Assembly: GCA_905197665.1 (NCBI GenBank)
Contig: CAJJZP010000008.1
Coordinates: 1 to 64,000 of the forward strand
Source: an uncultured Collinsella sp.
GTDB lineage: Bacteria; Actinomycetota; Coriobacteriia; Coriobacteriales; Coriobacteriaceae
Reading direction: 5' to 3'
Length of the DNA stretch: 64,000 nucleotides
Shown here: piece by piece, positions 24,216 through 32,764 of the stretch
Numbering within the stretch: position 1 is the stretch's first letter
Layout: each line of letters begins with the position of its first letter
Notes under the pieces: model-generated
Databases searched by the model: none
What the model was told of the DNA's origin: nothing
The model's input: only the letters and a program-made list of their open reading frames with translations
Translations under genes and position numbers: made by a program

Positions 24216-25295
24216 ATGGCAAACAAGCTCTCTGTCGCATTTATCGGCACCGGAATCATGGGTGCCCCCATCGCCGGCCACATCCTGGATGCTGGCTATC
24301 CTGTCACGGTCAACAACCGCACCAAGTCCAAGGCCGCCGCGCTTATCGAGCGCGGTGCCGCCTGGGCCGATACGCCGGCAGATGCCGTGGCTAACGCCGA
24401 TGTCGTCTTTACCATGGTGGGCTATCCCTCCGAGGTTGAGGAGCTCTACCTGGCGGGCGACGGCCTGCTCGCGTGCACCAAGCCGGGCGCGGTCTTGATC
24501 GACCTCACCACGAGCTCGCCCGAGCTCGCCCGTGACATTGCCGAGGCCGCCCAGGTTTCTGGTCGCATGGCGTTTGACTGCCCCGTCACCGGCGGCGAGT
24601 CTGGTGCTATCGCCGGCACGCTTACGGCTATCGTGGGCGCCACCGAGAACGACATCGCGCCGGTCCGCGACATCCTTGCCACCTTCGCGGCCAACATCTG
24701 CTGCTTCGACGGCGCCGGCAAGGGCCAGGCTGCCAAGCTCGCCAACCAGGTGTCGCTGGGCGCCTGCATGGTCGGCATGGCAGACGCCATGGCATTTGCC
24801 GAGCTGAGCGGCCTTGACCTGGAGAAGACCCGCCAGATGATCCTGGGCGGTACCGGCAAGTCCGGCGCCATGGAGAGCCTGGCGCCCAAGGCACTCGACG
24901 GCGACTACAAGCCCGGCTTTATGGTCGAGCACTTCATTAAGGACCTGCGCTTGGCGCTCGCCTATGCCGACGATCGCGAGCTTGCGCTGCCCGGCGCCGA
25001 CGTGGCCTTTACGCTCTACGACATGCTCGACGCCATCGGTGGCGCCAAGCTGGGCACCCAGGCCATCACGGTCCTCTACAAGGAGGAGGCCGACGCCATC
25101 GCCGCCGGTCTGGACTGGTCGCAGTATCGCCCCGAGGAGCACGGTGCTCACGAGGAAGGCTGCGGTTGCGGCGAGCATGGTGACGACCACGAGTGCGGTT
25201 GCGGACACCACCACGGCGAGGACCACGAGTGCTGCGGCGGCCATGCCCATGACGACGGTCACGAGTGCTGCTGCGGCCACCATCACGGGGAGTAG
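24216..25295 (+). CDS. 3-hydroxyisobutyrate dehydrogenase-family oxidoreductase with His/Cys-rich tail
   Basis: 359-aa NAD(P)-dependent dehydrogenase. Residues 1-300 are the beta-hydroxyacid dehydrogenase fold: nucleotide motif FIGTGIMGAPIAGHI, substrate motif FDCPVTGGESGA, catalytic Lys in GKGQAAKLANQ, and MVEHFIKDLRLAL. Substrate is unknown (tartronate semialdehyde, 3-hydroxyisobutyrate and others are possible). Unusually, the last 50 or so residues are three imperfect 12-residue repeats dense in His and Cys (HECGCGHHHGE, HECCGGHAHDD, HECCCGHHHGE), a likely metal-binding tail. The start has AAAGG upstream. A small membrane protein follows after 5 nt. Confidence 0.9.
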   Translation: MANKLSVAFIGTGIMGAPIAGHILDAGYPVTVNNRTKSKAAALIERGAAWADTPADAVANADVVFTMVGYPSEVEELYLAGDGLLACTKPGAVLIDLTTSSPELARDIAEAAQVSGRMAFDCPVTGGESGAIAGTLTAIVGATENDIAPVRDILATFAANICCFDGAGKGQAAKLANQVSLGACMVGMADAMAFAELSGLDLEKTRQMILGGTGKSGAMESLAPKALDGDYKPGFMVEHFIKDLRLALAYADDRELALPGADVAFTLYDMLDAIGGAKLGTQAITVLYKEEADAIAAGLDWSQYRPEEHGAHEEGCGCGEHGDDHECGCGHHHGEDHECCGGHAHDDGHECCCGHHHGE

Positions 25296-25300
25296 CGCCC

Positions 25301-25729
25301 ATGAGCTGGACGTTCGTGGTGCTTGCGCTGGTGCTCTTTCTCTTTGCGATATACATTGGCTTTCTGTGCGGCCAGTGGGCGTGCGAAAAGCGCGTCATCA
25401 CCAAGCGCGACTACTGGATCGCCAACTTTGCGGGAGCGGCGGCAGTCGTCCTGCTGACCTGGGTGTTCTCGCTGTTCCCGCTGGTGCAGTTTGCGCCGAT
25501 CGGCTGGCTCGGCGGCTTTATCGCCGGCCTTAAGATGAGCTTTGGCGAGTCCGTCGGCCCGTGGCGCAAGCACGACGAGGTCTTTAACGTCAACAAGGCT
25601 CACCGCGCCGCCGCCGACGCGGGCGATGCCGAGGAACGCCGCCGTGCACGTCGCAATGGCGCGGCCGACCGACAGCTCATCTCGGTCACCGATGACAGCA
25701 AGGGTGCTGGCAAGCATGCTAAGAAATAG
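25301..25729 (+). CDS. Small membrane protein of unknown function
   Basis: 142-aa protein with two N-terminal membrane helices (FVVLALVLFLFAIYIGFLC and AAVVLLTWVFSLFPLVQF) and a basic, Arg/Ala-rich cytosolic tail. The ATG at 25301 follows the preceding stop by 5 nt, with GGGGAG upstream inside that gene; an ORF start 12 codons earlier lies within the tail codons. No family recognised. It is part of a likely operon 24216-27535. Confidence 0.75.
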   Translation: MSWTFVVLALVLFLFAIYIGFLCGQWACEKRVITKRDYWIANFAGAAAVVLLTWVFSLFPLVQFAPIGWLGGFIAGLKMSFGESVGPWRKHDEVFNVNKAHRAAADAGDAEERRRARRNGAADRQLISVTDDSKGAGKHAKK

Positions 25730-25744
25730 TAAGAAGAGGTAACT

Positions 25745-26443
25745 ATGGCAGAAAATAAAGACGAACAGCTCACCGACGAGGAGCTGGCACAGCTCCAGCT
25801 GGCAGAGGAGAACGAGAACGCCGTCGACCGCCTGGTCCAGGAGCTCGGCTGCCCCACGCGCCGCATCCGCCAGTTTGCCGCCCGCGTGCTGCACCTGCTT
25901 GCCGAGCGCGATCCGCAGCGCGTCGTGCCCTGCGTGCCCGCGCTGATCGAGGCGCTCGACCGCCCCGAGGCGCAGACCCGCTGGGAGGCCCTCGATGCCC
26001 TGACGGCGCTCGCCACCACCTGCCCCGAGCAGCTGGGCGATGCCTTTGAGGGCGCCGAGACTGCACTGTTCGACGAGATCTCCTCCACGCTGCGCTATGC
26101 CGCCTTCCGCCTGCTGTGCGTGTGGGGTGCCACGAGCGTCGAGCGTTCGCGCGAGGCTTGGCCCATCCTGGACGAGGCCATCCAGTGCTACCACGGCGAC
26201 CTTGAGTATCGCGACATGCTCGGTTGCCTGTACGAGTTTTGCCAGGGCGAGATCGACGCCGAGGTTGCCGAGAAGCTTGCGCTGCGCCTTAAGTTCGATG
26301 CCGAGAACGGTAAGGGCAGCTATCTCAAGGCCCGTTCGAGCGAGATTTGCGAAATGCTTGTTAAACGTTTTGGCCTGGATCTCTCCAAAAAGAAGAAGCG
26401 TGCTAGCGTTAAAAAATCTGAGGCCGCCGAAGACGAGGAGTAA
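25745..26443 (+). CDS. HEAT-repeat-like helical protein
   Basis: 232-aa soluble, mostly helical protein with HEAT-like paired helices (VQELGCPTRRIRQFAARVL, then VVPCVPALIEALDRPEAQTR and WEALDALTALATTCPEQL). It has an acidic N-terminus and a Lys-rich then acidic C-terminus. No enzyme motif. It lies between the membrane protein (16 nt gap) and the isocitrate dehydrogenase (6 nt gap), so it is probably in the same operon. The start has AAGAGG upstream. Confidence 0.75.
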   Translation: MAENKDEQLTDEELAQLQLAEENENAVDRLVQELGCPTRRIRQFAARVLHLLAERDPQRVVPCVPALIEALDRPEAQTRWEALDALTALATTCPEQLGDAFEGAETALFDEISSTLRYAAFRLLCVWGATSVERSREAWPILDEAIQCYHGDLEYRDMLGCLYEFCQGEIDAEVAEKLALRLKFDAENGKGSYLKARSSEICEMLVKRFGLDLSKKKKRASVKKSEAAEDEE

Positions 26444-26449
26444 CAGATT

Positions 26450-27535
26450 ATGGCGCACGATGTAGTCCTGATTCCCGGTGACGGTATCGGTCCCGAGATT
26501 ACGCAGGCCATGCGCCGCGTGGTCGAGGCTGCCGGTGTCCAGATTAATTGGAACGTCCAGGAGGCCGGTGCCGGCGTCATGGACGAGTTTGGTACGCCGC
26601 TGCCCCAGCACGTGCTCGATGCGGTCGCCGAGACCAAGGTTGCCATCAAGGGCCCCATCACCACGCCGGTCGGCACGGGTTTCCGCAGCGTCAACGTGGC
26701 CCTGCGCAAGCACTTTGACCTGTACGCCTGCGTGCGCCCCTGCCTGTCGCAGCCGGGCGACGGCTCGCGTTTCCGCGACGTCGACCTGGTTATCGTGCGC
26801 GAGAACACCGAGGACCTCTACGCCGGTATCGAGTTCGATGAGGGCGCTGCCGAGGTCGAGGAGCTCTCGCAGCTCGTCGAGCGTTCGGGCCAAAAGACCT
26901 TCGCCGCCGATTCCGCGATCTCGATCAAGCCGATCTCTATCGCCAAGAGCCGCCGCATTGTGGAGTATGCCTTTGAGTATGCCCGCCGCTGCGGCCGCAA
27001 AAAGGTGACGGCCGTGCACAAGGCCAACATTATGAAGGCGACCGATGGCCTGTTCCTGCGCGTTGCGCGCGAGGTGGCCGCCAACTATCCCGATATCGAG
27101 TTCAACGACAAGATCGTCGACGCCACCTGCATGGGCCTGGTCCAAAACCCCAACGACTTCGATGTCTTGGTGCTGCCCAACCTGTACGGTGACATCGTGA
27201 GCGACCTGTGCGCCGGCCTGGTAGGTGGCCTGGGTATGGCCCCCGGCTCCAACATCGGTGCCGACTGCGCCATCTTCGAGGCAACGCATGGCTCCGCGCC
27301 CGATATCGCTGGCCAGGATATCGCCAACCCCACGGCCGAGATCCTCTCTGCTGCGATGATGCTCGATCACCTGGGCGAGAACGATGCTGCCAATCGCATT
27401 CGTGCCGCCGTATCTGCCACGCTCAACGAGGGCGAGCAGGTTACCGGTGACGTGCGTCGTGCCCAGACCGGCTCCGTTGAGGGCGCTGTGGGCACGCAGG
27501 CCTTTGCCGATGCCGTTATCGCGCACCTGGTCTGA
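26450..27535 (+). CDS. icd: Isocitrate/isopropylmalate dehydrogenase family, probable NAD-dependent isocitrate dehydrogenase
   Basis: 361-aa decarboxylating dehydrogenase. Signature motifs: IPGDGIGPE, the substrate loop FRSVNVALRK (Ser and Asn match isocitrate rather than isopropylmalate enzymes), VRENTEDLYAGIE, the Lys/Asp region VHKANIMK and NLYGDIVSDL, and the cofactor region THGSAPDIAGQDIANP, whose Asp/Ile favours NAD. Homoisocitrate or tartrate dehydrogenases are less likely alternatives. It is the last gene of the operon, followed by a hairpin at 27596. Confidence 0.85.
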   Translation: MAHDVVLIPGDGIGPEITQAMRRVVEAAGVQINWNVQEAGAGVMDEFGTPLPQHVLDAVAETKVAIKGPITTPVGTGFRSVNVALRKHFDLYACVRPCLSQPGDGSRFRDVDLVIVRENTEDLYAGIEFDEGAAEVEELSQLVERSGQKTFAADSAISIKPISIAKSRRIVEYAFEYARRCGRKKVTAVHKANIMKATDGLFLRVAREVAANYPDIEFNDKIVDATCMGLVQNPNDFDVLVLPNLYGDIVSDLCAGLVGGLGMAPGSNIGADCAIFEATHGSAPDIAGQDIANPTAEILSAAMMLDHLGENDAANRIRAAVSATLNEGEQVTGDVRRAQTGSVEGAVGTQAFADAVIAHLV

Positions 27536-27595
27536 GGTATGCACGCTGCAAACGCCTAAATAGTACTTAAGTGTTTGCGTATAACCTAAGAATCA

Positions 27596-27625
27596 ATACG
27601 CCCGGCGCTCCGTCGGGCGTATTCT
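27596..27625 (+). terminator. Terminator-like hairpin after icd
   Basis: ATACGCCCG pairs with CGGGCGTAT, loop 9 nt, followed by a weak T-rich TCTATT. Confidence 0.7.
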
Positions 27626-27661
27626 ATTGAGGACTATGTTTCCTAACAAGGAGTAACTGAT

Positions 27662-28744
27662 ATGGGTCTGATTCAAAAGAAGGACGAGAAGGACGAGATC
27701 GACGGCATCCAGATCATCGAGCGCGGCGAAGGCCCCAATGGTGATGAGGACGAGAAGATCGACCTGGTCGCCGGTACGTCTGCCGAGCATATTGCAGCTG
27801 GCATGACGGCCGAGGAAGAGGACGCCCGTCTGGAGGCTCAGATCGCCGCAGAAGCCGCTGACGAGAATCTGATGCCCGAGGAGCAGGACGAGGACGACTC
27901 CGATACGGACGACCATGCATTCAAGCATAAGAAGACGATGATTGCCGCCTTTGTGGTCGCCATCGTGATTGCTGCGGTGGTCGGCTTCTTTATTGGCAAT
28001 GGCGGCTTTGGCGGTAAGGGTGTCGGCTCGGCGACCCTCACCGAGGACCAGCTCGATTCGACCGTGGCAAGCTATAGCTACAACGGCAAGAAGAGCGACA
28101 TCACTGCGCGCGAGGCCATCGAGAGCCAGTACAGCCTTGACACCGTCAAGGATAGCGATGGCAACTACACCGCTCCTTCTGCCGACGTCATCCTGTCCTA
28201 CGTGCGCAACAAGATTCTGCTCGATGCTGCCGAGGACGAGGGCATTACCGTCTCTTCTAAGGAGATGAAGAAGTACGCCGAGGATTCTATCGGCACTTCT
28301 GACTACGACACCATGGCCAAGCAGTACGGCGTGTCCAAGGACCAGGCCAAGCAGATCGTCCGCCAGTCCGCGACGCTGCAGAAACTCTACAAGAAGAAGG
28401 TCGGCGACAGCTCCGCAAACATGCCGACCGCCCCGACCGAGCCTGCTGACGGCAACGAGGAGACCGCGAGCAAGGACTACGCCGATTACATCATCAACCT
28501 TGCCGGTGACGAGTGGGATAGCTCTAAGGGCACCTGGAAGGACGAGAACGGCACCTATGCTAAGGCCTTCGCCGACGATGCCTTTACCGCCGATAGCGCC
28601 ACCTATAAGCAGGCCATGACCGCCTATTACACTGCTTACCAGCAGTATTCTTCGCAGGCTTCGAGCGCCAGCTCCAAGTGGACCGAGTATGCCAATGGCC
28701 TGTACGCCAAGGCCAACATCAGCATCTACGGCCTGTTTGCGTAA
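27662..28744 (+). CDS. Membrane-anchored SurA/foldase-like extracellular protein
   Basis: 360-aa protein. An acidic cytosolic N-terminus (about 1-95) leads to one membrane helix (TMIAAFVVAIVIAAVVGFFIG) with Lys-rich inner flank, then a Gly-rich stretch and an extracellular helical domain. That domain resembles the SurA N-terminal chaperone region (SYVRNKILLDAAEDEGITVS, KQYGVSKDQAKQIVRQ, LQKLYKKKV). No parvulin catalytic domain is seen. The start has AAGGAG upstream. It is apparently monocistronic with a strong terminator. Confidence 0.78.
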   Translation: MGLIQKKDEKDEIDGIQIIERGEGPNGDEDEKIDLVAGTSAEHIAAGMTAEEEDARLEAQIAAEAADENLMPEEQDEDDSDTDDHAFKHKKTMIAAFVVAIVIAAVVGFFIGNGGFGGKGVGSATLTEDQLDSTVASYSYNGKKSDITAREAIESQYSLDTVKDSDGNYTAPSADVILSYVRNKILLDAAEDEGITVSSKEMKKYAEDSIGTSDYDTMAKQYGVSKDQAKQIVRQSATLQKLYKKKVGDSSANMPTAPTEPADGNEETASKDYADYIINLAGDEWDSSKGTWKDENGTYAKAFADDAFTADSATYKQAMTAYYTAYQQYSSQASSASSKWTEYANGLYAKANISIYGLFA

Positions 28745-28787
28745 GATCTGTCTGCACTACTGCGCGCTAACCGATCTACCTGATTAA

Positions 28788-28824
28788 GCCCGCTAGAACG
28801 ACAACGTTCTAGCGGGCATTTTGT
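28788..28824 (+). terminator. Rho-independent terminator
   Basis: A perfect 13-bp stem (GCCCGCTAGAACG with CGTTCTAGCGGGC), 4-nt loop, then ATTTTGTT. Confidence 0.92.
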
Positions 28825-29374
28825 TACCGAAACCACTAGGATAGGACTTGCGCCCGTGCAAGTGCTTCATCGGGTATCCTCAATTCATCCTGGAAAACGG
28901 CCGTAAACGATTGCAAATAACCGGTGAACGGTCGAAAACTACCGTTCACCGATAATATCGAAACTGGTTCTTACTGGTATTAAGTCAAAAAGACCAATTC
29001 ACAAATCTTCACAATGACCTGCATTTTTTCTACACGCCATTTTTAGCCACCCTGCGTTGTTTAGACACGAAAAAAGTTCCGATCTTTCGTCAAATCATTT
29101 CGAAACGGTTTCAAAACCGCAGGTAGAAGTGTTAAAGAGCGGTAAACGGTCGATTTTTCGCCGTGAACGGTGCAAAAACGTTTTACTGTATGAATCAACG
29201 AAAGCAACCTCTTCTGTGGTGATATAGTGACAACAACACGTCACGTGGTTACTACCAGTTGAGAGACCACTGGTTCTCAAAGAACGCTTTCCAAGAAGCT
29301 TTAAGGGCGATTGCCCGTTGGCTTCCGAACATTATCGGACTCAGATCGTACACACCTTCGGAAGGGAAATTTGA
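28825..29374 (+). promoter_or_regulatory. Regulatory region of the amino-sugar PTS operon
   Basis: About 550 nt, AT-rich, with no gene. It holds five copies of a 10-bp motif ending GAACGGT: 28902, 28923 and (inverted) 28941, then 29141 and 29162. Both plus-strand pairs are exactly 21 bp apart. A -10 TATAGT lies at 29223-29228 with no good -35. A GntR-type operator GTGGT-TACT-ACCAG (29245-29258) lies just downstream of that -10, and a second inverted repeat TTGAGA...TCTCAA (29259-29280) abuts it. The pattern suggests an activator upstream and a repressor over the start site. Confidence 0.6.
29245..29258. promoter_or_regulatory. Candidate GntR operator, PTS operon
   Basis: GTGGT-TACT-ACCAG. 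The site before agaS (33536-33549) is CTGGT-TACT-ACCAG, with identical spacer; the two genes flank the GntR gene at 32765, its most likely binding protein. Confidence 0.65.
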
Positions 29375-29818
29375 ATGGTTGGCTTTATTCTTACCGGTCA
29401 TGGACAGTTCGCACCCGGCCTCGCAAGCGCTATCGCTATGGTCGCTGGCGACCAGCCCGCTTTTACCGTCGTTCCTTTTGAGGGCGACCAGGCTGCTTCC
29501 TACGGTGAGGATCTCCGCGCCGCTATTACCGCCATGCGCGAGGAGTGCGATGGCGTGCTCGTCTTTACCGACCTGCTTGGTGGTACCCCGTTCAACCAGG
29601 CAATGATGATTGCCCAGGATGTCGACAACGTCGAGATTCTGACTGGAACTAACCTTCCCATGGTTATTGAGCTTCTGTTCCTCCGCGGCAACGCCACGCT
29701 CGCCGAGCTTGGCGAGCAGGCCGTGACCGTTGGCCAGACGGGCATCACCGCCCAGACGGTCGCTTCCGTCGCTGGTGCCGAGGAAGAGGATATCTTCGGC
29801 GACGAGGACGGCATCTAA
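29375..29818 (+). CDS. PTS EIIA, mannose/galactosamine family
   Basis: 147-aa EIIA-Man domain protein that passes phosphate from HPr to EIIB. The phosphorylated His is H9 in TGHGQFAPG; other family marks are VVPFEGDQ and VFTDLLGGTPFNQA. The C-terminus is acidic (EEEDIFGDEDGI). It is separate from IIB, as in aga-type systems. The start has GGAAGGG upstream. It overlaps the YajC-like gene by 1 nt. Confidence 0.93.
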   Translation: MVGFILTGHGQFAPGLASAIAMVAGDQPAFTVVPFEGDQAASYGEDLRAAITAMREECDGVLVFTDLLGGTPFNQAMMIAQDVDNVEILTGTNLPMVIELLFLRGNATLAELGEQAVTVGQTGITAQTVASVAGAEEEDIFGDEDGI

Positions 29819-30099
29819 TGGCCGATTTCGGAGCCAGTGTTCTGAGTTCCTCGGTCGCTCTTTTGGGCCTGCTTGTCATCATGGGCTTGATTTACACCAT
29901 CTGGTCGCAAATCAACATGAAGAAGAAGCAGAAGTACTTCAAGGAGCTGCACACGGAGCTCAAGCCGGGTCAGGAGGTTCTTTTCGCCGGCGGTATCTAC
30001 GGAACCGTCAAAGGCATCGAAGGCGAAAAGGTCCAGATTAAAGTTCGATCCGGTGCCGTCGTAGATGTTTCGCGTTACGCGATTCAGGAGATCAAGTAA
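29818..30099 (+). CDS. yajC: YajC-like single-pass membrane protein in the PTS operon
   Basis: 93-aa protein of the YajC family: one N-terminal membrane helix (VALLGLLVIMGLIYTIW), then the conserved soluble part (KKKQKYFKELHTELKPGQEV; FAGGIYGTVKGIEGEKVQIK). Classic YajC is an accessory of SecDF, but here it sits between PTS IIA (1-nt overlap, TAATG) and IIB (36 nt). YajC-like genes also occur inside mannose-family PTS operons of streptococci (hyaluronan-type loci), so it may serve the permease rather than Sec. Confidence 0.88.
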   Translation: MADFGASVLSSSVALLGLLVIMGLIYTIWSQINMKKKQKYFKELHTELKPGQEVLFAGGIYGTVKGIEGEKVQIKVRSGAVVDVSRYAIQEIK

Positions 30100-30135
30100 C
30101 TGTCGTCAGCAAATAACGAAAGGAAGCTGATCAAC

Positions 30136-30618
30136 ATGGCAGAACCCAACATTCTTCTTACCCGCATCGATAACCGACTGGTTCATGGTCAGGTTGCCAC
30201 CCAGTGGAACTCCACCCTGGGCTCCAACCTCATCCTCGTCGCCAACGACGACGTGTCGAACAACACCATGCGTCAGAACCTCATGAAGATGGCCGCTCCC
30301 ACCGGCGTTGCTACGCGTTTCTTCTCCCTGCAGAAGACCATCGACGTCATTGGTAAGGCGAGCCCGCGCCAGAAGATCTTCATCGTGGCCGAAACACCGG
30401 AAGACGTGCTTACGCTCGTCAAGGGCGGTGTGCCTATAAAGAAGGTAAACATCGGCAACATGCACATGTCGGAAGGAAAGCGCCAAGTCGCCACCTCCGT
30501 CGCAGTTAACGACGAGGATGTCGCTGCGTTTAAAGAGCTGCAGGAATTGGGGGTGGAGTTGGAGATCAGGCGCGTTCCGAGCACGCCTGTTGAGGATACG
30601 AGCAAGCTCTTCTCGTAA
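30136..30618 (+). CDS. PTS EIIB, mannose/sorbose/galactosamine family
   Basis: 160-aa EIIB. The active-site His is H17 in RIDNRLVHGQV; the family marks ILVANDDVSNN and LVKGGVPIKKVNIGNMH are clear. The start has GAAAGGAAG upstream. It is followed by an 89-nt gap with a small hairpin (GTCAGG/CCTGAC) before IIC. A diverged second copy without the His is at 39878. Confidence 0.94.
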   Translation: MAEPNILLTRIDNRLVHGQVATQWNSTLGSNLILVANDDVSNNTMRQNLMKMAAPTGVATRFFSLQKTIDVIGKASPRQKIFIVAETPEDVLTLVKGGVPIKKVNIGNMHMSEGKRQVATSVAVNDEDVAAFKELQELGVELEIRRVPSTPVEDTSKLFS

Positions 30619-30707
30619 TCCTCGTGATCCACGTTGTCAGGAGTGAAACCCTGACATTCTGTACGTGAACCAAAAGTGCGTACATACATTTTGAAAGGAG
30701 GAGCAAG

Positions 30708-31508
30708 ATGGAATTCTCGATCATTCAGGTCGCACTGGTCTTCGTTGTTACGTTCATCGCGGCAATCGACCAGTTCAACTTCCTCGAGTCTCTCTATCAG
30801 CCCATCGTCACCGGCGCCGTCATCGGTCTTATCCTTGGCGACCTCAACACCGGTCTTCTCGTGGGTGGTACTTATCAGCTCATGACGATCGGCAACATGC
30901 CGATCGGAGGCGCTCAGCCGCCTAACGCCGTCATCGGCGGCATCATGGCAGCCATTCTCGCTATCGCTACGAAGCTCGAGCCCAATGCGGCAGTCGGCCT
31001 CGCCATTCCGTTCGCTCTGCTTGGCCAGCTTGGTGTTACCCTGGTCTTCACGCTTATGTCCCCGCTTATGTCCTCGGCCGATAACATGGCTCACAACGCG
31101 GACACCAAGGGCATCGAGCGCCTGAACTACTTCGCCATGACCCTGCTCGGCCTGATCTTCGCTATCGTAGTCACGCTGTTCTTCATCGCTGGCGCCACCA
31201 TCGGTGCGACCATCGCCGCCGCCATTCCGGATTGGCTGCAGACCGGTCTTTCCGCTGCAGGCGGCATGATGCGCTTCGTCGGCTTCGCCGTCCTGCTCAA
31301 GGTTATGATGAACCGCGATATGTGGGGCTTCTTCCTCATGGGCTTTGGCCTCGCGCTCATCACCGTTGCCAACGATTCTCTGGCAACCCCTGCTCTGCTC
31401 ATCCTCGCTCTCATCGGCTTCGGCATCGCCTTCTGGGACTTCCAGCAGCAGACCGAGCTGAAGGGTGCAGCTGTTTCTGACGGAGGTGACTTCGAAGATG
31501 GCATCTAA
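30708..31508 (+). CDS. PTS EIIC, mannose/sorbose/galactosamine family
   Basis: 266-aa integral membrane permease subunit with about 7 hydrophobic segments; family motifs LGDLNTGLLVGGTYQLMTIGN (split) and GGAQPPNAVIGGI. It forms the sugar channel together with IID. The start has AAAGGAGGAGC upstream. Its last 11 nt overlap IID. Confidence 0.93.
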   Translation: MEFSIIQVALVFVVTFIAAIDQFNFLESLYQPIVTGAVIGLILGDLNTGLLVGGTYQLMTIGNMPIGGAQPPNAVIGGIMAAILAIATKLEPNAAVGLAIPFALLGQLGVTLVFTLMSPLMSSADNMAHNADTKGIERLNYFAMTLLGLIFAIVVTLFFIAGATIGATIAAAIPDWLQTGLSAAGGMMRFVGFAVLLKVMMNRDMWGFFLMGFGLALITVANDSLATPALLILALIGFGIAFWDFQQQTELKGAAVSDGGDFEDGI

Positions 31509-32580
31509 TGAGTATGTGATCCCGGAGCACTACGAGGATCTCACTCCTGCTCCGCAGCTCGACCAGAAGACCCTCAACAAGATGGCTTGGCGCTCCTGCT
31601 TCCTGCAGGCCTCGTTCAACTACGAGCGTATGCAGGCCGCTGGCTGGCTCTACTCCATCATCCCCGGTCTGGAGAAGATCCACACCAACAAGAACGACCT
31701 AGCGGCTTCCATGAGCCACAACCTGGAGTTCTTCAACACTCACCCGTTCCTCGTCACCTTTGTTATGGGTATCGTGCTTTCGCTCGAGCAGAACAAGGTT
31801 GACATCCCCACGATCCGCGCCGTCCGCGTCGCCGCAATGGGCCCGCTCGGTGGTATCGGTGACGCCCTGTTCTGGCTGACGCTCGTGCCTATCACGGCCG
31901 GCATCACCTCCAACATGGCTATCAACGGTAACGCCGCTGCGCCGCTGATCTTCCTGGTGATCTTCAACGTCGTCCAGTTCGCTCTGCGCTTCTGGCTCAT
32001 GAACTGGTCCTACAAGCTTGGCACCAGCGCTATTGACGCTCTGACCGCCAACATGCAGGCCTTTACGCGTGCCGCTTCCATCATGGGCGTCTTCGTCGTC
32101 GGTTGCCTGGTCGTCACCATGGGTGGCACCCAGATCAACCTCCAGATCCCCAACGGCACCACCCGCGGCATTGCTGCCCACACGGTTGTCGTCTCCGAGG
32201 AGGAGGCCGAGAACTTCACCGGCCTGGAGGGTATTGATACCGAGACCGCTGAGGCTGGCACCATGGCCATGACCGATGCCGACGGTAACGCTCTTACCGC
32301 TTCCGATGCCGACGGCAACGCTGTCGAGTGCGGCGTCACCGATCTGGGCAACGGTATGGCGTCCGTTACCTACGGTACCGTCACCGAGGATCCGGTCAAC
32401 TTCTCCGTTGCCGACACCCTCAACACCATCGTCCCGAAGCTCGTCCCGCTTATGCTTACGCTGCTGCTTTACTACATGTTCGCTAAGCACAGCTGGACCC
32501 CGACCAAGGGCATTCTGCTGCTCTTCGTCCTGGGCATCCTGGGCGCTGGCCCGCTTGGTCTCTGGCCGAGCATCTGGTAA
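31498..32580 (+). CDS. PTS EIID, mannose family, with an inserted domain
   Basis: 360-aa EIID, longer than the usual 275-305 aa. N-terminal motif LNKMAWRSCFLQASFNYERMQ and the middle GPLGGIGDALFW are typical. An insertion of about 80 residues (approximately 215-300), containing two TDADGNAL/SDADGNAV-type repeats, separates the last helices; it would face outside. The ATG at 31498 has GGAGGTGA upstream; it overlaps the IIC stop. It is the last PTS gene, followed by a terminator. Confidence 0.92.
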   Translation: MASNEYVIPEHYEDLTPAPQLDQKTLNKMAWRSCFLQASFNYERMQAAGWLYSIIPGLEKIHTNKNDLAASMSHNLEFFNTHPFLVTFVMGIVLSLEQNKVDIPTIRAVRVAAMGPLGGIGDALFWLTLVPITAGITSNMAINGNAAAPLIFLVIFNVVQFALRFWLMNWSYKLGTSAIDALTANMQAFTRAASIMGVFVVGCLVVTMGGTQINLQIPNGTTRGIAAHTVVVSEEEAENFTGLEGIDTETAEAGTMAMTDADGNALTASDADGNAVECGVTDLGNGMASVTYGTVTEDPVNFSVADTLNTIVPKLVPLMLTLLLYYMFAKHSWTPTKGILLLFVLGILGAGPLGLWPSIW

Positions 32581-32646
32581 GGCTCTAGCTTGAGGGGTGT
32601 GTCCCTACGCGGCTCACACCCCGACCCCTTAAGCCATGTGTATGTT

Positions 32647-32685
32647 AAAAGCCGCGTGCTCGAAAGAGCGCGCGGCTTTTGTTTT
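32647..32685 (+). terminator. Rho-independent terminator of the PTS operon
   Basis: AAAAGCCGCGTGCTC pairs with GAGCGCGCGGCTTTT around GAAA, then GTTTTC. Confidence 0.9.
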
Positions 32686-32764
32686 CTTGATGATTCGGGT
32701 GTTGCAAGCCGATAATGCTTAACACCCTAGGTAGTAGCCGAGTTTGAGAAAATGGGAGGATAGG

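Noticed and set aside
25283..27544. 753-aa open frame on the minus strand
   Set aside because: Opposite the HEAT-like gene and isocitrate dehydrogenase, which are real by motif; no start site or domain.
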